From: a bacterium Ga0077546
GTDB taxonomy: Bacteria; Cyanobacteriota; Vampirovibrionia; Obscuribacterales; Obscuribacteraceae
Length of the DNA: 36,674 nucleotides
Assembly (NCBI GenBank): GCA_001464165.1
Contig: LNEX01000099.1
Span: 1 to 36,674 of the forward strand
Direction: 5' to 3'
A program made the position numbers and the translations under genes. A model generated the notes under the pieces. The model was not told the DNA's origin and made no database searches. It was given only the letters and a program-made list of their open reading frames with translations. Below, piece after piece: positions 32,085 to 36,674 of this stretch (positions are counted from its first letter, which is position 1; each line of letters begins with the position of its first letter).

Positions 32085-34001
32085 ATGCTCGTAGATCGGA
32101 AGATATCCGATAGTATTACTGATCGCAATATAGCGGCAGTCTTCTTTGCTCGCGCCAAACAGCTCGACCATCTCAACTGTGTTGAGTACAAGGAAAAGAA
32201 AGAACCCTATCGCAGTATGAACTGGCGTGAGTTCAGCAAACTAGTGCAGCAAATAGCCCTTGGCTTGATGACTCTAGGCCTAAAAGCTGGCGAGAAAGCC
32301 GCTATTTTCTCCTCGACAACTCACTATTGGGTTGCAGCCGACATTGCCACCATATCTAATGGCGCTATCTCGGTACCTGTCTATCCCACTTCTTCGGCTA
32401 ACGATATTGATTTCATTATCAATAATTCTCAAGCTAAAGTTCTCTTTGTCCAGAACGAAAGTCTTCTCAAACGGGCTCTAGCAGTAAGAGAATCAATTCC
32501 AACGGTACAGAAAATTGTGCTCTTCTTCTTGCCAGCTGATGTCAAATCAGTGGATGAACTAGCAGTTAAGTACAATTTGCCCAATGGCCTTCTTGCCGAT
32601 ATTGAGTCGGTACGCAAACTTGGTGCCAGTCTTGATACAGCTCACTTAAAAATTCTCGAAGACAGAATGAAGAGCACGTCGAAAGACGGCATTGCCACTA
32701 TCATCTACACTTCTGGCACCACTGGAGTACCCAAAGGCGTGCCTTTGACCCATGGCAACATCATGGCCGTGATAGAAGATATGAAGCCAATACTCTCGGA
32801 AGATGAGCGTGCGGTCTATCTCTCCTATCTACCTCTTTCTCATATTTTTGAGCGCATCTGTGGTGAATTCTACTGGCTGACCCATGGCGGGGTTTGCGCC
32901 TTTGCCGAAAGCATTGAAATGATGGGACGCAATATGATCGAAGTAGAACCAACCACAATCTTGGTTGTACCCCGAGTGCTCGATCGCATATATGCGAAAG
33001 TCAAAAGCGGCATAGACGGTGCAACTGGACGCAAACGCAAGCTTATCGACTGGGGCCTTGCAGTTGGCGCAGAAGTGGTTGAATGTCACGGAGAGGGCAA
33101 AAAAGTAGGGCCATTGCTCTGGATCAAACACAAAATTGCCGACACTTTAGTCTTAGAAAAATTGAGAGAGCGCATCGGACCAAATCTTCGAATTATCGTC
33201 AGTGGCGGTGCACCTGCAACCAAAGAAGTTCTGACTTTCTTCAATGCTGTTGGCATCAATACACTAGAAGGTTACGGACTAACTGAGACATCGGCTCCGA
33301 CCAATGTCAACCGCATCGGTCAAGTCAAAATTGGCACAGTGGGCCCCGCCGTTGACTCAGTGCACCAGAAACTAGCTGAAGATGGTGAGATTCTGGTTAA
33401 AGGTCCAACCATATTCAAGGGCTACTACAACAATCCTGAGGCCACTGCTGAAGCTTTCGAAGGTGAATGGTTCAAAACAGGTGATATCGGCACTATCGAT
33501 GCTGACGGCTACCTAAAAATAACTGATCGAAAGAAAGATCTGATAATCAACTCTGCTGGCAAGAATATCGCCCCCCAAAGAGTGGAAGCGGTATTAAAGA
33601 CGGTACCATTCGTCACTCAGGCAGTGGTATTCGGCGATAAGCAAAAGCATTTAGTCGCTCTTATTACTCTCGATGAACAAGCAGCCTGTGACTTTGCCCG
33701 CGAAAGAAACTGGGAATTCGATTCTTACTTTGATCTAAGTCGCTCCTCAGCCTTGCTAGGCTTCCTCAAAAAAGAACTGCAGGTACGCTCTAGAGACTTG
33801 GCCGACTACGAACAAGTAAAGCGCTTCGCCATTCTCGCTAACGAGTTATCAGTAGAAGCTGGTGAACTGACAGCTACACTGAAGATCAAGCGTAATGTTG
33901 TTGGCCGCAACTACAAGTCACTTATTGATCAAATGTACAGCAGTCACGATCCAGTAGCTGCTGAGCATGAGAATCGCGAGTTAGCTGCTCTAGCCAAATA
34001 A
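32085..34001 (+). CDS. Long-chain acyl-CoA synthetase (AMP-forming)
   Basis: I prefer ATG 32085 because GAGGTG lies six bases upstream; a GTG at 32076 in frame would add three residues. The 638-residue protein is an ANL-superfamily enzyme of the COG1022/FAA1-like branch: P-loop YTSGTTGVPKG (about 208-218), YGLTET, FKTGDIGTIDADGYLKITDRKKD, and NSAGKNIAP, all intact. It activates fatty acids with ATP to acyl-CoA for beta-oxidation or lipid synthesis. The hairpin at 34045 ends the transcript. The upstream lipase-like gene and the nearby ETF module make fatty-acid catabolism a sensible role. Confidence 0.95.
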   Translation: MLVDRKISDSITDRNIAAVFFARAKQLDHLNCVEYKEKKEPYRSMNWREFSKLVQQIALGLMTLGLKAGEKAAIFSSTTHYWVAADIATISNGAISVPVYPTSSANDIDFIINNSQAKVLFVQNESLLKRALAVRESIPTVQKIVLFFLPADVKSVDELAVKYNLPNGLLADIESVRKLGASLDTAHLKILEDRMKSTSKDGIATIIYTSGTTGVPKGVPLTHGNIMAVIEDMKPILSEDERAVYLSYLPLSHIFERICGEFYWLTHGGVCAFAESIEMMGRNMIEVEPTTILVVPRVLDRIYAKVKSGIDGATGRKRKLIDWGLAVGAEVVECHGEGKKVGPLLWIKHKIADTLVLEKLRERIGPNLRIIVSGGAPATKEVLTFFNAVGINTLEGYGLTETSAPTNVNRIGQVKIGTVGPAVDSVHQKLAEDGEILVKGPTIFKGYYNNPEATAEAFEGEWFKTGDIGTIDADGYLKITDRKKDLIINSAGKNIAPQRVEAVLKTVPFVTQAVVFGDKQKHLVALITLDEQAACDFARERNWEFDSYFDLSRSSALLGFLKKELQVRSRDLADYEQVKRFAILANELSVEAGELTATLKIKRNVVGRNYKSLIDQMYSSHDPVAAEHENRELAALAK

Positions 34002-34044
34002 ATAGTGCGCACGCAGTTAACGTTGAAGAAGAAATTTGAATACC

Positions 34045-34083
34045 AAAACGGAGAGATTTTTCACTCAAAAATCTCTCCGTTTT
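34045..34083. terminator. Bidirectional intrinsic terminator
   Basis: A 17-bp perfect stem AAAACGGAGAGATTTTT with its complement and loop CACTC. Both strands end in T-rich arms. It lies between the acyl-CoA synthetase stop and the stop of the convergent beta-propeller gene. Confidence 0.9.
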
Positions 34084-34110
34084 ATAATTAACTAAAGGGT
34101 AGGTTTTCGA

Positions 34111-35073
34111 CTACGAAAGAGCTTTAGCCGATTCACTGCGCTCGGTTTTGTCGAGAGCGGCTACTTTAAGAACTCTAGAGCGGCCGGCTTCGAGTACGAA
34201 GAGAGCGCCGTCATGACCGAAAGCCACACCAGTAGGATTGACTAGACCAGTAAGGAAGGTCTCAGCCCGTCCTTCGCGATTTACACGAATGACTGTCCCA
34301 GCGCGCCCAGCAGTGATGTAAAGCCGATCAAGGCTATCCATCGCCAAGTTGCCGTCGTAGCCATCAGCGAAGTTGAAGCTCTCGGACTCGGCCACTTGAA
34401 TGCGTGCTACCTCACGCCCATCTAGTGAGCGCTTGACCACACAGCCAGAGGCGTGTTCTAGACACCAGAGGAAGCCGTCACGCTCAAGAAGTAAGCCTTG
34501 GGTGCCGTGGCCAGGACCACCGAGCAAGACTTCATATTCACCGGTTTTGTCTATTTTGAAGACACCACCTGTGTTTGAAGGGAAATTAGAAACATAGACT
34601 TCTTCTCTGGCACCGATGGCGATATCAGACAAGAAAGTACCGCCGCCAGTAAGGTTGCCGTCGAGTTGGGCGAGAATACGACCAGATTTGTTGGGGTCAA
34701 TCTTATAGACAGTGCCTTGGATAGTAGCAACGTACAGAACGCCTTTGCGGTCAAAACGCAATCCTGAAATCGTACTGTTGCCACGAATGCGAGCGTATTC
34801 ACTCAATTGGCCATTGCCGTCGATAAACCAAACAGAACCGTCGCAAGAGAAGTAGATTCCGCCAGGACCAGCGGTCATCCGGGAAAAGCGATTGGAATAT
34901 TGTGAGTTGAGCTGAGAAAGAATCCGTACAGCGTATCCACGGGGAGCATCAGGCAAGTCAATTACGGAAACTGACGAACCGCTCCCCTTAGACTCCTTTT
35001 CGGTTACTAGCGCTCCTTCATCATCTTCACTGACCTCAGCAGAGGTTATGTCGATGTGCAAAATTAAGTGCAA
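34111..35073 (-). CDS. Beta-propeller protein (SMP-30/NHL-like), C-terminal portion of a split frame
   Basis: The 320-residue frame is built of six or so strand-rich units with D/N-G and Y-V-(A/S) edges (GVLYVATIQGTVYKID, EEVYVSNFPSNTGGVFKID, GFLWCLEHASGCVVK, DRLYITAGRAGTVIR, GALFVLEAGRSRVLK), typical of SMP-30/gluconolactonase or NHL-type propellers. The only start is a TTG without ribosome site. The same frame continues upstream through one TAA (35101-35103) into a 52-codon ORF with a good ribosome site, and residues IHIRRILVPLHLILHIDI across the junction complete a small beta-barrel. The gene is therefore probably one protein interrupted by a nonsense codon, sequencing error or readthrough stop. 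No membrane helix; function unknown. Confidence 0.8.
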   Translation of the reverse strand: MHLILHIDITSAEVSEDDEGALVTEKESKGSGSSVSVIDLPDAPRGYAVRILSQLNSQYSNRFSRMTAGPGGIYFSCDGSVWFIDGNGQLSEYARIRGNSTISGLRFDRKGVLYVATIQGTVYKIDPNKSGRILAQLDGNLTGGGTFLSDIAIGAREEVYVSNFPSNTGGVFKIDKTGEYEVLLGGPGHGTQGLLLERDGFLWCLEHASGCVVKRSLDGREVARIQVAESESFNFADGYDGNLAMDSLDRLYITAGRAGTVIRVNREGRAETFLTGLVNPTGVAFGHDGALFVLEAGRSRVLKVAALDKTERSESAKALS

Positions 35074-35100
35074 AGGAACGAGTATGCGGCGAATATGGAT

Positions 35101-35259
35101 TTAACCGTCGCTCTCATGAGAATACGACTCGACGTCAATGTGGTCATGGTCAACAGAAAGCACTCGTCCGGTGACGGTGTTATGGCAGCCCATACCGTAC
35201 CAGATTTGAATTTTCTGCCGGCTATCGACGAACCCCTGTAGCCTGGTCCTAAAGCTCAT
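35101..35259 (-). CDS. 52-codon N-terminal fragment of the split LSm-like/beta-propeller gene
   Basis: ATG at 35259 has GAGGG about nine bases upstream, a better start than any in the propeller frame. It encodes strands of a small LSm/SH3-like barrel (KIQIWYG, VTGRVLSVDHDHIDVESY) and stops at TAA in the same frame as the propeller, before the final strand that continues after the stop. Either it is a separate small protein or the first part of a 381-residue protein. I favour the latter. It is shorter than usual ORF cut-offs and would be missed. Confidence 0.6.
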   Translation of the reverse strand: MSFRTRLQGFVDSRQKIQIWYGMGCHNTVTGRVLSVDHDHIDVESYSHESDG

Positions 35260-35316
35260 AGCAAATGTCCCTCAAAAACGCCTCGATAACTTATCAGAGC
35301 AAAAATTACCCTACGC

Positions 35317-35730
35317 TTATTCTTCTACCCATTCTTGACGATCAACAATCAATGCATGGTTCCAGAACTGCTCGATTTTATAAAAGCTTCTCTCTTTTTC
35401 TTGCAGAACGTGAACAATCACCGAACCGTAATCTAGTAAGACCCAACGGGCTTCACTCATGCCTTCAATCGACTTGCGCTTGAAATCATGGGCTCCAAGG
35501 GCCTGGTCTACGGCATTTGCAATAGCTTTGACTTGGGCCGCCGATTCACCACCGGCAAAAACAAAATATTCAGCTAAAACAGTTACCGAAGCCACGTCAA
35601 GGACCACTGTAGATTGAGCTAATTTGCTCTCACAGGCGTTGGCGGCAATAAATGCTGCCGTCCTAGCGTCTATTGTCTTGCCGTCGACGCCACTTGGTCC
35701 CAAAGGAGCCCCACTCAATGGATTTGACAC
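35317..35730 (-). CDS. rsfS: Ribosomal silencing factor RsfS (Iojap family)
   Basis: A 137-residue protein with the full RsfS core: VVLDVASVTVLAEYFVFAGG, QVKAIANAVDQAL, EGMSEARWVLLDYGSVIVHVL and FYKIEQFW. It binds ribosomal protein uL14 and blocks subunit joining when nutrients are low. GTG is the start, with GAGGGA about nine bases upstream. The N-terminal 25 residues are an extra low-complexity segment. It is transcribed divergently from the HU gene. Confidence 0.95.
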   Translation of the reverse strand: MSNPLSGAPLGPSGVDGKTIDARTAAFIAANACESKLAQSTVVLDVASVTVLAEYFVFAGGESAAQVKAIANAVDQALGAHDFKRKSIEGMSEARWVLLDYGSVIVHVLQEKERSFYKIEQFWNHALIVDRQEWVEE

Positions 35731-35857
35731 TATCTTTGTTCCCTCAATGACTTCTCTTTACGCACCAAACCCACTGTTAAATTCACATTTTCTCCCTTAT
35801 TTTGAACCTTAATGACATCTTTCTAAAAACCGCCTGGCAAGCGGCCTCTCTACAAGT

Positions 35858-35879
35858 ATGACGGCAATTATGACGGCAA
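35858..35879. repeat. Direct repeat of ATGACGGCAA
   Basis: Two exact copies of ATGACGGCAA with 12-base periodicity lie between the divergent rsfS and HU genes. About one helical turn apart, they could be a binding site for a regulator, but nothing names it. Confidence 0.3.
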
Positions 35880-35960
35880 ATGCTTATCAAGAGCGACAAT
35901 TTATGCCAAGTCTCTTGTGTCAGCCTTACAGGTGCTGTATCTTTGTCCCTCACGTGGTTA

Positions 35961-35988
35961 TTAGACCGCCCAGAATACACTTTATGTT
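35961..35988 (+). promoter_or_regulatory. Candidate promoter of the HU gene
   Basis: TATGTT (35983-35988) is a fair -10 box, with a poor TTAGAC -35 16 bases upstream. The resulting leader of about 34 bases ends in a strong AGGAGG. Tentative. Confidence 0.25.
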
Positions 35989-36028
35989 GTACTTTTGAAT
36001 TTAGGACCGGATACTAGGAGGAATCTCT

Positions 36029-36310
36029 GTGAACAAAGCAGAACTGGCTGCCGAAATCGCTGCTCGTACAAACACAACCAAGAAGTCCGTCGAAGAAATG
36101 CTTGCCGCTTTCACCGATGTCGTGACCGAAGTAGTAGCCAAAGGTGATCGTGTCACCTTGGTAGGTTTCGGAACATTCTTGCGCCGTGACAGACAAGCTC
36201 GCGAAACAAACAATCCACAAAAACCTGGCGAGAAAATCAAAGTGCCTGCTAAAAAGGTGCCTGCTTTCCAACCTGGCAAAGAATTCAAAGACACCGTCGA
36301 CAAGAAATAG
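36029..36310 (+). CDS. hup: HU-type nucleoid DNA-binding protein
   Basis: A 93-residue histone-like protein matching HU throughout: MNKAELAAEIAARTN, GFGTFLRRDRQARETNNPQKPGE, and KKVPAFQPGKEFKD. The beta-arm with the R-x-x-R-N-P-type tip that inserts into the minor groove is present (the NPQ proline is intact). It bends and compacts DNA as a dimer. GTG start with AGGAGG seven bases upstream indicates high expression. The terminator-like hairpin at 36344 follows. Confidence 0.97.
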   Translation: MNKAELAAEIAARTNTTKKSVEEMLAAFTDVVTEVVAKGDRVTLVGFGTFLRRDRQARETNNPQKPGEKIKVPAKKVPAFQPGKEFKDTVDKK

Positions 36311-36343
36311 TCTACGGCTACTGCGAAGTGGTTTGAAGGAGCT

Positions 36344-36370
36344 AAAGGGGAGGGTCAAACCTCCCTTTTT
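36344..36370 (+). terminator. Terminator of the HU gene
   Basis: GGGAGG pairs with CCTCCC across a six-base loop, extended by A-T pairs, then a run of five T. Located 34 bases after the HU stop and just before the stop of the convergent partial gene. Confidence 0.8.
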
Positions 36371-36377
36371 CTATGAC

Positions 36378-36674
36378 TTATTTTTCTGAGGGTAAATCTT
36401 GACCAACTGCTGAACTTGTCTCAGATTTAGTCTCCGGAATAGACTCAGGACTAGATTCTACATTTGTTTCGATGGGCAAAGCCTCAGGACCCACAGGTTT
36501 GGTTGTTGGCTCGGGGTCGCGCTCAAGAGCAGGCTTGTAGCCACCGACAAAAGTAGAAAATACCGTAGATAAGTCATTGAGACGGGGGTCGTGCGGGCAT
36601 TCTTTCAAGCCTTCCTTGAGCCAGTTCATGGCCAAAGGCAATTGACCCTGGGTAGCGAGCAAACTGACCATACG
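36378..36674 (-). CDS. C-terminal end of a TPR-containing protein (partial)
   Basis: The frame is open to the window edge, so the start lies beyond it. Of about 98 visible residues, the first 40 resemble a TPR unit (LPLAMNWLKEGLKECPHDPRLNDL) and the rest are a Pro/Glu/Ser-rich tail without predicted structure. Function cannot be given. Confidence 0.6.
   Translation of the reverse strand, partial: RMVSLLATQGQLPLAMNWLKEGLKECPHDPRLNDLSTVFSTFVGGYKPALERDPEPTTKPVGPEALPIETNVESSPESIPETKSETSSAVGQDLPSEK

Noticed and set aside
35826..35850. Short hairpin with T-run on the minus strand upstream of rsfS
   Set aside because: Stem is only four to five pairs, too weak to call a terminator or attenuator.

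Overview
This window reads as a chromosomal segment of a Gram-negative-type bacterium with compact gene spacing. Evidence for a diderm envelope: a lipoprotein with a lipobox, several Sec-type signal peptides, and a membrane-anchored HtrA-type protease. Candidates are the deep, non-photosynthetic relatives of Cyanobacteria (Vampirovibrionia/Melainabacteria, Obscuribacter-like) because of the mix of orthocaspase-TPR proteins, long Pro/Ala linkers and an ETF/FixC module. That placement is an inference and is weak without a search. I see no tRNA, rRNA, insertion sequence, phage gene or CRISPR array.

Layout. (1) 1-2359, plus strand: a partial Pro-rich, coiled-coil protein with a degenerate nuclease-like domain, then a tail-anchored receiver-like protein carrying four KWGDLDAI peptide repeats. 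(2) 2356-5448, minus strand: pterin carbinolamine dehydratase, HtrA protease and a YkgJ-type cysteine-cluster protein. (3) 5576-11203, plus strand: a tightly packed three-gene cluster of secreted caspase-like/TPR protein, GT-C-like membrane protein and UPF0158 protein. (4) 11236-13721, minus strand: a small beta-barrel protein and a 708-residue repeat protein. (5) 14103-15038: a lipoprotein with two related domains, closed by a 46-bp perfect palindrome. (6) 15144-17616, minus strand: threonine dehydrogenase and glycine C-acetyltransferase (threonine to glycine plus acetyl-CoA). (7) 17837-20814: a small unknown, a thioredoxin-fold protein and a DUF885 metallopeptidase-like protein. (8) 21077-24779, plus strand: EtfB, EtfA and a FixC-FixX fusion. 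(9) 24780-30959: mostly unrecognised membrane or envelope proteins on the minus strand, with a bacterioferritin-like gene on the plus strand at 27335. (10) 31040-34001: a lipase-like alpha/beta hydrolase and a long-chain acyl-CoA synthetase. (11) 34111-36671: a beta-propeller gene split by an in-frame TAA, the ribosomal silencing factor RsfS, nucleoid protein HU and a partial TPR gene.

How the genes may work together. The lipase-like hydrolase and acyl-CoA synthetase would free and activate fatty acids. The ETF/FixC module would move the resulting electrons to the quinone pool. The EtfB motif and the eight-cysteine tail of the FixC protein fit the electron-bifurcating FixABCX type better than plain ETF-quinone oxidoreductase, so the module may instead reduce ferredoxin from NADH.

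The most unusual items are the KWGDLDAI-repeat pseudo-receiver, the caspase/GT-C/UPF0158 cluster, the FixC-FixX fusion with two predicted [4Fe-4S] clusters, a possible ADP-ribosyltransferase-fold C-terminus at 24780-26624, and the beta-propeller gene interrupted inside its N-terminal small beta-barrel.
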